A DNA stretch of 64,000 bases, taken from positions 248,001 through 312,000 of the forward strand of contig JAZGUH010000071.1 of the NCBI GenBank assembly GCA_037893225.1, in the 5' to 3' direction. The DNA comes from Hippasteria phrygiana (lineage: Eukaryota; Echinodermata; Asteroidea; Valvatida; Goniasteridae). Position 1 is the stretch's first letter. Every line of letters starts with the position of its first letter. Under the pieces are notes generated by a model that was not told where the DNA came from, did no database searches, and worked only from the letters and a program-made list of their open reading frames with translations. Below, piece after piece: positions 1 to 11,223 of the stretch. The position numbers and the translations under genes are program-made.

Positions 1-1664
1 TCGGGCTGTATTTTTCCAAAAATGGTTAACGCCAATGATTGGTAAAAGGGTACCAAACTGATTTAAAATGTAATTCGTCAAACAATCCACAAGGGAAACT
101 GACTCGGTAAATTCAAAGTGAACAAAGAAACTGGCAGGAGCGGGATTCGAACCTGCGACCTCCGGGTTACCGTACCGGCGCTCTAAAATTTAAAATGTAT
201 AATAATTCAAATGCAGGGATTTGTTTTGTCCTTCATTTTCATGGCATTTTGGAGAAAAGACAAATTAAGAACACGTGGCCTAAAAAAACCAGCAAAAAGC
301 AAAATGTTTATGAGGCCAAGCACTGGATAACTGTGCACATTTGATGTCTGGGTCATGGTCGTGTCATAAGGGTTCATCGAGATTGTGTATGCTGCACTGC
401 TCTGCCAAATTGAGATTATAAAAATAATTCTAATCAGCAAGTAGTGCTAAAGAAATCTCCTTTGCCATGCACATTTTCCCATACTTTTGATGGACCTATT
501 AAAATCTGGGCACGTTGAGTCATTGCAGCAGATTGCTTGAAATACATACAATGTATGTACACTGTACATACACAAAAGCAGCATGCTTTAATTCTGTGCA
601 CCATAAGGTCTACACTGTATGAATACTGAATAGATTCCTCTGTTCAAGATTTCTATGTGCAGAGTACACAAAGCAAAACACACAGGCAATACACATCATG
701 ATATTTATCGTTCGCAGCTGAGCTGTATATTCAGATAAGAATAAAATGTCCTTCCTCATTTGAAAGGTTGGGACCTGAGGAAGACTAGAATTAATAAGCC
801 AGCCAGTCAGGGGTAATGATATCATATAAAGCGTGTTTATCATAAATTGCTGATGTTATTGTAAATATAATTTATTTTTGAAAAGTAATGGGAAAAAAAT
901 AGAAACAAGATTTGAAATCAGAGTCCCCCTTTGTCCAAGCTGAAGTTACTGCATCAAATCAGCACCTCATTGTAAACCGTATAATTTGACAAGATATAAA
1001 ACCAAAACAAAAGGTTTAGAATTTCACCCTGAAGACAGGTGCAGTGTGGTTCACTAGGCCATATTTTTACCTTGTGAATCAACGCCCAACATTGTATGCT
1101 CTACAGGCGAAAAGTAGGGGCAAATTACATTAACTTTGAGAGGAAGGAGGTGGTTGGCTACAGGTGCTAGAATTCTCACTGTTTCAGCCAATCAGGTTTA
1201 CTGTACATGTTGTATCTGATCCAGCCAAGGTGTTGTGACCTTGTCCTTTTGTAACTGGGTTGAGACCAGAATGTTATTTTTATTCATGTTCGAAATGACA
1301 AAATACTACATACGACTGAAGCGAGTTAATGATGAGCATCTACTGTATTTATAAGCACAAGAGTATCAGCTTGTTACATTCCCATCTCTGAAGCTCATTG
1401 TCAAGTCTGACATTTTGAAAAATTTATCATCAGTGTAAAATTACCATTTGAATGCGTTTTGCAAGCCAAAATAATAAATTTCAAATAATTAATGTTGATT
1501 TATTTGTTGTGTAGATTCCTAAATTTTCCTATACATCTGGTCAAGTGTACATTGTTTCGAACTCATAGAATTTGCAAAATTATGGTACTAATCCATTTGT
1601 TGTATTACACTGTAATTTAAATTTGTGTTTATTTCTCTTTTCTTTTTTCCTTTTTTCCCCACAG
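1..1664 (+). other. 3' part of intron 1
   Basis: Upstream of the first visible coding exon. It ends in a long pyrimidine tract (about 1629-1660) and ACAG at 1661-1664, a strong major-class acceptor. Apart from a tRNA-derived SINE fragment at 104-184, I see only AT-rich unique sequence and no coding exon. The reading phase of exon 2 shows that the preceding exon ends after the first base of a codon. Confidence 0.7.
104..184 (-). repeat. tRNA-derived SINE fragment (antisense)
   Basis: The reverse complement holds a perfect RNA polymerase III B box, GGTTCGAATCC (143-153), within a T-arm-like stretch, followed by the tail CTCCTGCCAG then TTGTTCACTTTGAA. The same tail follows a B box at 5776-5825, so the two are copies of one SINE family. 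The A-box half is missing, so this is a fragment and not a functional tRNA gene. Confidence 0.65.
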
Positions 1665-1965
1665 GGGTCCATAATAATGTCGTGGCTGCCACAGCCAGCA
1701 GTGGTACATACGTTAGTGGAAACGCTAGCACCCCGACCCCTACCACCGGCTCTCCTGCAAACCAACAAACCAACACCCCTCTTAGTTCGGCCTGGAGAAC
1801 CACACTGGCCGCCACAACCACAGTTTCCACAATGACTAGAAGAAGGAATACCTATAATAAGAAGAAGCAACACTCAGGAACTTCACTGCGCCCACCGAGG
1901 GCGCTCTTTTGCCTTACGTTGGACAACCCTGTGCGACGGATGTGCATCAGTATTGTCGAATGGAA
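1665..1965 (+). CDS. Cav1: Cav1 exon 2: N-terminal cytoplasmic tail up to the start of IS1
   Basis: 301 bp, entered in phase 1 (two bases complete a split codon) and left after two bases of a Lys codon. It encodes a Ser/Thr/Asn-rich low-complexity stretch (about residues 5-50 of the exon), a basic cluster [11 protein letters not shown], then the conserved pre-IS1 block [24 protein letters not shown]. This last block is diagnostic for Cav1 channels. The tail is cytoplasmic. In vertebrate Cav1.2/1.3 this exon carries the NSCaTE calmodulin motif W-x3-I-x3-R. Here the aligned stretch reads WRTTLAATT, keeping W and a hydrophobic residue but not the Arg. The exon does not end at a GT: its 3' boundary is the AT of a U12-type intron, and reading on past it hits TGA at 1976-1978 within four codons. 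Confidence 0.93.
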
Positions 1966-1977
1966 ATATCCTTTTTG
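1966..1977 (+). promoter_or_regulatory. U12-type 5' splice site (AT)
   Basis: ATATCCTTTTTG. Bases 1-9 agree with the U11/U12 5' splice consensus for AT-AC introns. The Lys codon is split AA|G across the intron. Confidence 0.92.
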
Positions 1978-2056
1978 AAATTATGTGTTGTTCAGTTTTT
2001 GTACAAATTTTGGCATTGTTTGTTAATAATCATTTTAGATACATGTGTATTAATTA

Positions 2057-2171
2057 TAACCCCTTGCCACCGGTTGCCCCAAACACATGCGGATTTTCAA
2101 TCCATAATTGCGGTATTGTGTACGTTATGCTTGGCTGCACAAGCCTCTTGTTTCCGGTGGCAAGGAGTTAA
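2057..2171 (+). mobile_element. TTAA-type MITE family A (short, internally deleted copy)
   Basis: Starts TAACCCCTTGCCACCGG and ends CCGGTGGCAAGGAGTTAA, complementary ends of the same family as 9511-9745. The interior keeps the antisense of the shared core (GTACGTTATGCTTGGCTGCAC). About half the usual length. Confidence 0.7.
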
Positions 2172-2658
2172 ATACAGGAAGCATGCTAATTGTGTATTAT
2201 TGCAATCCTACATGTGTACGTCATTGCTTTACAGCAGGGTAAGTTTTGCCCATTTAGAATGCTTCCTCCTGGTGTTTGTCAGCATTAGCACAGAAACCTG
2301 TGTATACTGGGATGTTATGGTCTGCTTGCACATGTGCCCAGAACTACGGTATGACTGTATACTTTGTATTCCTCATATGGTTTGTACGTAAACTCTGGCA
2401 TTTAAGACATCATCAATGAGTCACCTGCACATTTATATAGTTGAAAAATATCCTACAAAGATCATAATGTGTGTACAATTCATGGGTTGGGTCATTTAAT
2501 TTAATTAAATCTCTCCAAGAAAGTATGTATACCCAAACATGCTTTCAGTTGTTCATTTTACAGGTACAAATTTATCCTGATTTTTAAAAAGTATTCAAAC
2601 TTTTTGAATTTTGAATATATTTTTGCTAGAATGTATGTTATATCCTTTTACATATTCA

Positions 2659-3085
2659 GGGCCAATTTCATCAATAGAGCTGCTTAAGCACAAACAATTG
2701 CTTAAGCTAAAAAACCTTGCTTATATAGTAAAATCAGATTACCAGCCGAAACTCCATGGTGATGTATATTGTTGTGACTGCCATTATTAACCCCTTGAGT
2801 ACGTTTTTTTACGGGAGATGTCGGGGTGTCGCGGCGGCTCTGGCAGCCAAGCGAAACTGGGACAATGTGTTTGTGCAGTAAAGCGTAACATACACAATAA
2901 TCCAACAATGGATTGAAACTGCACAAACAGCGGCAAATGGCATCATCCGGCCTGGTGGCACTGTTTTTTTTCCCGTCTTCCGTACGCAAAGGGTTACTAA
3001 GGTGTTGTTCGCGTAGCATAACAATCACATGGAGTTTTGGCTGATAACCTCATTTTACTGAGCAAGGTTTTCACCAAAGAGGCCA
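2659..3085. mobile_element. Palindromic 'GGGCCAATTTCAT' element, split by a later MITE
   Basis: The left half (2659-2786) begins GGGCCAATTTCATCAATAGAG, and the right half (2998-about 3085) carries CACATGGAGTTTTGGCTG then GCAAGGTTTTC. Uninterrupted relatives at 18652-18893 and 45402-45558 show the same order without the 211-bp insert. The right end is worn. Confidence 0.65.
2787..2997 (-). mobile_element. TTAA-type (piggyBac-like) MITE family A
   Basis: Starts TTAACCCCTTGAGTACG and ends CGTACGCAAAGGGTTAC (the last base of the target copy has mutated). The core ACACAATAATCCAACAATGG is shared with six other copies. TTAA duplication and CCC-starting terminal repeats fit piggyBac-type elements. 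Kolobok also uses TTAA, so the class is inferred. It is inserted inside the palindromic element at 2659-3085. Confidence 0.8.
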
Positions 3086-3162
3086 TTTTTAAACTTCAAG
3101 GTTGACAAGTTACCCATGCCACCTCATTCATCCAAGGCTTTTTCTCAGGATATTTCAGGTTA

Positions 3163-3238
3163 ATTAACCCTAACCCCCCAGGGTGTGTGGAAATTTGTAT
3201 TGATATTGATGGATTCGGCAGTGTTAGGGTTTTAAAAC
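3163..3238. repeat. Short inverted-repeat element with TTAACCCTAAC ends
   Basis: Begins TTAATTAACCCTAACCCC and ends GTGTTAGGGTTTTAAAAC, forming a short imperfect foldback. Similar ends occur at 41416-41567. Confidence 0.4.
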
Positions 3239-3289
3239 AGTAACAAGTACATGTACATCTATCCGCGTTTTTGCTTCCCTGTGGAGACA

Positions 3290-4060
3290 TTTATTTATTT
3301 ATTTATTACATTTCTTTACCCAGGGTGTGCCCAAACAGTTTAAAACTGGTTTCCATTGGGGCCCTGCATATTATTAGTTAAAACTGAATATTTACACATT
3401 CATACAAAATATTTAAACAAATACAATAATGTTTACAAAAAGAAATCTATTTTTGGTTAACTTTTCAACTCTCCAGAAGCCTATTGCTGATTTACAGGAT
3501 GGGCGAAAAACCCGCGAAAAAACCTTTTAGGGTGAAAAACAAGGGAAAATTCCCATCCGGCTCCAAAGTATTTTGGCAACCAAGTTTATAACTCCACAGA
3601 TCAGCGTAAATGACAGAAATATCACTGATAGATGGCTTTACGTAGCTCCGATTTAAATGTACTTAAGGAGTTTATGGTTCTCATTTGTTCAGGCAGATTA
3701 TTCCATATACTGGCACCACTCACAGCAAAACTAGTCACGTAGCATTCCTTTTTGGCGAAAGGAACTTTCAGTGCCATTTGGGTCGATTGTCGTGTTTCAC
3801 GAACCACTGTAAGTGGTGTGAACAGATTTGTCATGTACAAAGGAGTCATTTTGTTAAGGCTTTTGAAAACAGGGATAGCCTTTTTGGACTGAACTCTTTC
3901 ATTAAAAGGAATCCAATTTAGTCTGGCAAACATCAGCTGAGGGGGTGAGGGAGGTACATTTAAGGATTATCCGTGCGGCTCTTTTTAGACATTTGTTGAG
4001 AGTATTGTCGTGAGATATGTACCTTCCTCCCCACACCATGGCATTGTTATCCCCTTTGTC
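3290..4060 (-). mobile_element. 5'-truncated non-LTR retrotransposon (CR1/L2-like RT C-terminus and 3' UTR)
   Basis: Read on the minus strand. A reverse-transcriptase C-terminal region contains NNAMVWGGRYISHD, LNKCLKRAARIIL, then after a frameshift FARLNWIPFNERVQSKKAI, PLYMTNLF and SGASIWNNLPEQMR. These are motifs typical of the tail of CR1/L2-like reverse transcriptases. The open stretch 3622-3933 is about 100 residues. A 3' UTR follows, ending in a (TAAA)n tail that appears as TTTA repeats at 3290-3308. The 3' UTR matches a second copy in the other orientation at 35365-35552. The 5' end is lost near 4060 and the frame is broken near 3935, so it is dead. Confidence 0.8.
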
Positions 4061-4230
4061 CCTGTACTTTAAAGCAAACCCCCTTAGACTTTGTACACAA
4101 AATTCCTTGTGGAGACAACCTAACCCATAGAACTGCCTAGTGGAGACCTATTCAGTCCCTTTGTCTCTATTGTTTTCATGTCTCCACAGGGTACAGTATA
4201 TCTCTCCATAGTACATGTACATTATATTAG

Positions 4231-4605
4231 CAGGGTTTCCACCGCATCCTGGAAATCGGGGAAAACCTGGAAAATGAGTTTCGCTTTTTCCAGTCGGGGG
4301 AAAAGTCAGGGAATTTGAGAAAAATGACTCAAATCGGGAAAAGTCAGGGAATTTGATTGGCCCAAAAGAGAAAGTGGTCAATCTGTTATATTTTGTCTCG
4401 TGGCCAAACGGCGTATCCACTGGATGATTGGCTGTGGTGGCTTTTTAGTGTGGAAATCCCTCTTTATCTCTCTTTAGGCAGGTGGCTGTGGTGCATGACC
4501 TAAAACCTCTAACATTGAAAATGTGTCAAACTGGATATACATGTAGGTCGAAAATTCATCAGGGAAACTCAAGGAATTTTGTTTTCATGAAATGGTGGGA
4601 ACCTG
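4231..4605. mobile_element. hAT-like MITE with CAGGGTTTCCACC ends
   Basis: Starts CAGGGTTTCCACC and ends GGTGGGAACCTG. Flanks share ATTAG directly outside both ends, a possible short target duplication. The interior repeats 'gtcagggaatttga' twice (about 4304-4355). No transposase coding. Confidence 0.55.
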
Positions 4606-4912
4606 ATTAGTAAAATGTGCAATTTTGTGCATAGATTGTTAACATCTGACAACAGATTAATAATTGTGACCGTTTAATTGTATGAAGTAAATGGCACATA
4701 AATTATGAATAGTAATGGCCACTATTTGTGGCTGACAGTGGAAACAAACAGGCTTCAAAAGTACACGCAGTACAATGTATGTGTACTAATTGGATGAGTG
4801 CTGGTGTCCATTTTAATACGAAAACTCATTTGATATAGAGAATGAGTATAATGTGTGGAATTTGAATGCAGGCATGTACATGTATACATGTACAGGTTCT
4901 GTATATATCTCA

Positions 4913-5070
4913 GAGGACAAGAGGAGAAAGGAAATACAAAGAAACCTTTCAGTCCTCGCACGTCAAGTCTTTTGTTGAAATCGGTCCTCGGACGTAGAAG
5001 TACATGCTTAGTCTATGGGGTTGGGTTATATTAAAGGAACAATAGGAAACACAAAGCATTGTCCTCGCAC
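4913..5070. repeat. Dispersed repeat with GAGGACAA/TTGTCCTC ends (uninterrupted copy)
   Basis: Begins GAGGACAAGAGGAGAAAGG, ends TTGTCCTCGCAC. About 80% alike by eye to 14456-14770, which has a 151-bp element inserted at the TTAA that is intact here (5031-5034). It therefore serves as the empty site. Confidence 0.7.
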
Positions 5071-5760
5071 GTATTGGGAAAGTACGATCGCATGGACTTG
5101 CATTATGTGTTTAACAAAATTCCATGTCTCTGCGTGTACTACTTTTTTGTCCAAATGTACTTATTCTCTACATTAGCCATTATACTGGAAAATAGAATCG
5201 CTGGATACAAGCTTCATTAATGGAGTTTGCAAGTTGACCTAGAAAATCCATCCAGATTATGTGCGATTACTAGACTTCTGGGAACATAATTAATAAACAG
5301 CTCCAACGTGTTCAACTTCTTTTTTTAATATATTTTGTTGTCTGGGCTCTGTAAACTGAAATAACAGGGTTTCATGAAAGAAAAAAATAAGCATATTAAA
5401 TATTTTCCAAATCGGCCACAAAAAAATAACGATGACAAATTTGACCTCAAACTTTAAGCTGCTGGTAGTGATGGTTTTCAAGGTCACGGCCATGATGACT
5501 TTAGAAACGTTAGAGGATGTATACAGGAATTCGCCGAACAAAATTAGGAGCCATTTTTACGGTGGTAGGGCGCTCGCGTGCAGGCTGCCTGCGTTTTTTA
5601 ATTTGAGTCCCGTGCCCATTTTGGCAAGTTGTAAACACCCTGTTGGTCGAAGCTGCGTGGAGCGCGTGCGTAAAACATGCACGCGAGCGTGGTGCCACTG
5701 CAGTAAATGCTTCTGTTCTAATTTTGTTCAGGACTTTGTTTTCATTGTTATCTAAATTTA

Positions 5761-5830
5761 CGGTACAGTATTCCGGTCGCAGGCTCGAATCCCGCTCCTG
5801 CCAGTTGTCCTTGTTCACTTTGAAAATTTT
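5761..5830 (+). mobile_element. 5'-truncated tRNA-derived SINE with target-site duplication
   Basis: Contains the B box GGCTCGAATCC, then CTCCTGCCAG and TTGTTCACTTTGAAAA, as in the copy at 104-184. It is flanked by a 13-bp direct repeat, TTATCTAAATTTA, at 5748-5760 and 5829-5841. That pattern is the mark of LINE-mediated insertion. The A-box half is absent. Confidence 0.75.
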
Positions 5831-7818
5831 ATCTAAATTTATTTAGATTTCCTTGTTTGATTTGAAACCAAGGAGCAAAGAAGCAACATCATTTTTGAAA
5901 TTGTTCATATTGTCAAAGGCCAATATCAGGAATTTACATGTATAATATGTGTCAAGTGATACATTTTTGGTTGAGTGTATTAATAATTGCCAGCCTCAAG
6001 CTATGTTGTGTAGTATCAGCAAGACAACAGTGTATGGCAAATTACAGACTTGTCACATATTAGAATGCTCAGATGTTATCCAAGCATACATCTTACACTT
6101 TGCCAAGCTTGTTCAGTTTAACTCTGTCTTACCACAGTTCGTTCAGGGTTCATCCAGGGTTTGGCCCCATTTGTCTGATGAACGTGTACTGGCTCATACC
6201 TAATGGATAAAACAACAAACTGCCCTATGCTATTTGGGTATCCTCCCATATCCCATCAATATTTGCTCCGGTTCAAGTCTTTAATCAACCACCGTGACAT
6301 GCCCAAGGTGCGATCAAGATGAAAGCGCATGAAGCACAGACTTGGTTTCAGTTCCTGTTCATTGGAAATTTTATTCAGGGGTCTGATGAGAGGAAAACGT
6401 ATTGCATAGGAATTGGACAATATCTAAATTCACTCACAACTTTTTACTGAGATCAAAGAGTTCAAATTCACTGATACAGAGAGTCCATTTGTTCTTTGAA
6501 GTGCGTAGCTTTTGACAGCGTCATTCTGATATTATGTTGAATGCTGTATTCTATTCGCTGATCTGTTTGTAACTGGCTGTTTGTTTTCCCCGTCTGCACA
6601 TCAAAGTTCTTAAATTTCTTCAAGGAGTCTTGAGTTGCTGTCCTCAAATCCTGGGGCACATACATTTTGTGTGTCCTGCTTTATCAAAATGAGAAATTAA
6701 TTGTTTAGGCTGTTTTAAGTCATTACAGGAAGTAGTGGATATGATTTTGTTGACATTTTAAACTCTTCGTATCATCAGATAGTTTACAGCATTCATTTTG
6801 TAGTCCATTTGATTTCAGACAAATTGAGTAGATTTAGCATTGTGGAATTGTTCACAACCAGTGGAGATTGTGCATATATATATGAGTCACATTGGAAAAA
6901 CAATTCTTTGTTCCTTGAGTGAAAAAACCATACCCCTAAGTATGATATGTACCTCACTTGAAAACTCCTTACAGCACACTGACATGAAAACATAGCAGTT
7001 TTTCCAATTTGTCTCAGTGCTTAACTTTACCAAACTAATAAAGACTGCATTGTAAAATGATCAAAAACTATGCATCATTAAACTTCGTTTCTGTCCAATA
7101 AACACAATATTGTGTATAACAGCATGAATTGTCTTCCACATAAACATCCAAACAGTAAGATCCAATGACATTAAGATGGAAGCTATGTGTACTGCAACTG
7201 GTCAAACCAAATCCTTCAGCAGAAAAAAGCAGCCAAAAAAACCTAAGAATCATTCTTCACAGAGCAATCACCATTAATGATTAATTGTAATACAATGCTT
7301 ACAAACAAATTCAGCTTTAGCATGATCTTAATATCTCTAGTACATTTGAGGTACATCAAAACAACCAGTTTCATATTTGCATATTAATTTTGTTTGGGCT
7401 GTTGGTAATTGCATTGGTTTTTATTGGTCATTAACGACAGTAATGGCCATTTTGTGAAAGTTCAGAAACCTTTCGCCATAGTGGGATATGTAGAGTTAGT
7501 TTGCACAACCATATATGGGTGCTGTGACTAGCGTGTGTATTACAGACTGTCGTTGGGATGTTGGTGGTGATAGAATGCAGCCAAGATGCTTGGGGAGAGT
7601 TTAAGTGAGGTTGTTGTGGTAAAGTCATAAAGACCATGGAATTTGTAATTCCTTGTACTGTACTGTACTGTACATGTATGTAGATTACAGTGAGTCAATC
7701 TACAACATTAACCACAGTATTGTGACTTTCAGGACCGCATTGCAGATGTATCATTACTTCTTGTTGTTTAAATTCAGGCTGGAGGTTTACATGTATTTTC
7801 CTTAGAAAATCATATTTA

Positions 7819-8233
7819 TTAACCCTCCCACTGTAGCCCAAATCTTTATCTATTTTAAAGTTAACAAATTGTCTGGGAATTCAACAATTCACAGAATTTT
7901 CAGAAACTAACTCTAAAGAAAACTTATGGAAAAGAATTTGAACATGAATGGATGTGGGGTTGAGCCAAATCCCCCTCCCTCGCGATAACTTAAGAGCAGT
8001 TAGGTCAATGGTCAATGTTCTCGCCAACATTCCAAAATCATTTGCTTTTTCTTTGTTCATGAAATACATGTAACATTCGTTTGTTCACCTTAAAGCTATA
8101 TCTACTATCATAACCTATCATTGAAAAACCAAACCCCTTCCTCTCAACAGCTTGTGTGTTTCAACCTGAAACTCGATAGGTTTTGATAGGTAGGGTAGTT
8201 GGCTTCATTTTGGCACCGAGAGAGGGAGGGTAA
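7819..8233. repeat. TTAACCCTCC element, long copy
   Basis: Starts TTAACCCTCCCACTG and ends GAGGGAGGGTAAA. Its right part (8105-8233) matches 62131-62272, including 'gataggtagggtagttggct'. It contains about 270 bp not found in the shorter copy. Confidence 0.5.
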
Positions 8234-9244
8234 ACATAGAAACATGGGATTTTCATCATTTTTGTTTACATTATGGAACAGCTGGAGTGAAAGTATGTGG
8301 GAAAATTTCCTTTTTTTACTGTAAATTTGTTTGTGCAAATTCTTGCCCCACCTGGCTCATTCAGGCTTAAGCCACCTACTCACCTGGTAGTCCAACGGGG
8401 TTGGGAATGGGGACCAAAACGTGTACTATGCATTAAAAATATATTGTCTGTGCTCTTTTCAAATTTCCCTCTGAAAAAGAATTCAATTTTTTTTAATTGA
8501 TATTTTCTAGCCTTACAAAAGAAGTTCCCTTTTAATGAGACGTCAAATGAAAAACCCACCCACATTTATGTTACTATTTGAATTTTGTGCGACCTGAAAA
8601 TAATTCAGGCATTTCTTTGTGTGCATTATGCGCCTATCAATTACTGTCTGAACGAATCAAGTTTGTAATCACTTGCAGGTTGTCAGTTGTTCCTTTCTTA
8701 TTATGAAGTTGTCAGGGCAACGGATTGGTAGTGGTTGATGGTAACCTTAGTTTAGCCTAATTCATAGTGTCAGGTGTCTACTCAAATATCAAATAACTAC
8801 GACGCCTTCATCTTCAGGAATTGTGACTTTTTATGTCCTGATGCTAAGCGCACCAAATATTTATGAGATATTGATTGAGGAACCAAAACAGAATTTGATT
8901 TGAAATGACTTTTTAAATCAACGATTGGTAGAAAATTAAATAGGGTTTTAAAGAATGGAATTTTCCATCTAAGTTTTCGCAAACTGCCACGTTTTTAATA
9001 ATCATTTCAGTCTGTAGTACATTTTGTACGTATCCATGATAGACTTTGGCTGGAAATGGCCCACGGCTATAATGTGATGTGTGGAAATATAACGCCAATC
9101 TCGCTGCCTTTCAGAAGGATGCCGATCCTGTTGCTAAGTGATTGAAGGTGTAAAGAGTAAAGTTCAGTTGATGTGGGAGCACAAACATGCTTATGAGGAG
9201 GCAGCGAGCAGATGGATGGAGCTAGGGGCCTCATCAGCTGGAGG

Positions 9245-9446
9245 CTTAAAGGGGCACACTGCTCACCCTGATGTAAAGATTCAATCTGAATGCCATCTGC
9301 AGATAGGTAAAGCTGACGCTTTCATCGGCAGTAGACTTAAAGGGGCACACTCTGCATGAAACTTTGATAGCTGTTTGCTTAAAGGGGCATTCTACTTGAT
9401 AAACACTGTTCATACACGTACGTTCTACCCAAGACTTAAAGGTGCA
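9245..9446 (+). repeat. Four spaced copies of CTTAAAGGGGCA
   Basis: CTTAAAGGGGCA occurs at 9245-9256, 9336-9347 and 9378-9389, with CTTAAAGGTGCA at 9435-9446 (spacings 91, 42 and 57 bp). Two copies extend to CTTAAAGGGGCACACT. Function unknown. Confidence 0.6.
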
Positions 9447-9510
9447 TGCTGTACTCCTTGGTTAATAGAGATGGAGCATGTAGTACATTTAGTCCATTTA
9501 TGGTTGGCAC

Positions 9511-9745
9511 TTAACCCCTTGAACCCGGGCATACCGGGTATTCCATGAGGCGCCGGGGCGCCAGGCCGGGTTATGCAGCCAAGCGAAACGGAAACAAGAG
9601 GTTTGTGCAGCCAAGCATAACGTACACAATATCCCAATAATGGATTGAAAATGCAGAAATTGGCACATATACATGTAGACGTCAACCGGCCAGGTGGCAA
9701 TTTTCAATCCGCACATAGTTGTGTCAACCGGTGGCAAGGGGTTAA
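9511..9745 (-). mobile_element. TTAA-type MITE family A (235 bp)
   Basis: TTAACCCCTTGAACCCGGG at the left, CCGGTGGCAAGGGGTTAA at the right, TTAA at both ends, and the shared family core in the middle (about 9600-9650). Confidence 0.8.
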
Positions 9746-10745
9746 GGTGGGATTTCGGGAAAACAATAGGCCTATATTTCCATAACAAATCAATTTGTTA
9801 TCTGTTTGTACTACGTTTTTCAGAACTACATATTTACTAATTGGGATAAAATCACAGGTGCCTTGTACCCAAATTATGCATGGAAAAACAAGTTGACTCA
9901 TATTGTGTATTTAATGTGAAATCTTAAACTAAAGTAATAAATTGCTGAATTAAAAACAATGAAAAGCATTAGTTGTGATAATTCAAGTTGTCAAGTCTCT
10001 TTAATTTGGTAATTTATCCATGTAATCAATCTGACACAACACGTCATGATTGAATGGTTTTAAAATTAGCTTTGCATTTCAGTATTGGAGTAAGAAGTAT
10101 CTATGTTTGACAAATTATTCAGGAAAAAAAACATCATGAAGATGAAGATTTATTAGGAAAATTTAAAATTTAAAAAATGGTGTGCTATAAAAAGTCTAAA
10201 TAAAATGTAATTTTGCAGCTACTCATCTATGGGAAATGTTATCCACAATTTAAAAGTTGAAGGGTTCTTGTTACTTCTGTAACTATGAACCTACATATAG
10301 AGGTACTGTACTTGTACAAATATAGAATGTCCATGATTAAAATCATTTTTACCTGTTTAAATTAATGGAGTGAGAAATTCAGGGAATGTAAAAAATGCCT
10401 GTAAAGATCTGCAAACTTCCAGTTTGAAATATCTGAAATAGCTCTCATTCCCAGACATGACTCAGACTCAAAAGCCACAATCGTTTAATGTACATGTACA
10501 GGGATTATCCTACCCTGGTATTCCAAAGAAATCGTGTTTCATGTATGTAGACAAAGTGTATGTATGTACACTGTCTGTGAAAGTACATAAGGTATTTCTC
10601 ATGCAGATGGTGATGACTTCACATGCATTTATAAAGTGTGTAGATTTATTAGTTTTTTTTAATCAACTAGAAGTGTTACGTATACAGACAGCAGGTGTGT
10701 TTACCGTTTGTAAATGTACATGTATGTACATGTATGCATAGTTAT

Positions 10746-10777
10746 ACCATAGAGCAAGGATTTCCTTGCTCTATGGT
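10746..10777. repeat. Perfect 15-bp hairpin
   Basis: Arms ACCATAGAGCAAGGA and its complement are separated by TT. It lies 30 bp before a GATATGGGGC-family fragment. Possibly a remnant of two transposon ends. Confidence 0.6.
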
Positions 10778-10804
10778 TGTACCATGGAGGAAGAAATATG
10801 GTTA

Positions 10805-10950
10805 TACCCAGCAAGATACAGGACCCCCCTTGTCCCTATACCCTATACACACTCCAGACTATTGTTACCTAGCTTAAACACATCCCCCTCAGATATCTGA
10901 AAGGAATTCCGATCCTGAGATTCTGGGAACACAATGACCAACACAAAAGA
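10805..10950 (+). repeat. GATATGGGGC-family repeat, partial copy
   Basis: Shares 'ccctataccctatacac', 'actattgttacct' and 'gggaacacaatgaccaac' with the copies at 27774-28300 and 42156-42340. Terminal repeats are worn away. Confidence 0.6.
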
Positions 10951-11164
10951 TGTTAGATCTATCTGCCTTGATTAAAACCCTCCTATGCAAACATGCATTC
11001 TGAGCCATGTTGTTGTATGGGTCAAAATCAGTCAAGGTGATTGTTTGTGACCTTTCTGCCACATGTACAAACCACATGTAATCTGACCCTGTCTGTGTAC
11101 AAAGTATAGGCAGGGGAGGTGGAAGGAAATTTTGACTGATTTTGACCTTTTAAATAGCACAAGG

Positions 11165-11223
11165 GTTTTAATTAAATTAATTAATTAAGTAATTTAATTA
11201 ATTAAAATTAATTAATTAAGTTA
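11165..11223. repeat. TTAATTAA-rich low-complexity tract
   Basis: Nearly pure A/T with repeated TTAATTAA words. Confidence 0.8.

Noticed and set aside
104..184. Possible functional tRNA gene
   Set aside because: Only the T-arm half is present; no A box, anticodon arm or acceptor stem.
1960..1980. Ordinary GT donor for exon 2
   Set aside because: No GT near the conserved junction gives a phase-compatible join to exon 3, and reading through meets TGA at 1976. The AT-AC pair with a perfect branch site fits exactly.
1909..2391. 160-codon plus-strand open frame overlapping exon 2
   Set aside because: Runs from exon 2 in another frame into the AT-AC intron and a MITE. The conserved Cav1 reading is in a different frame.
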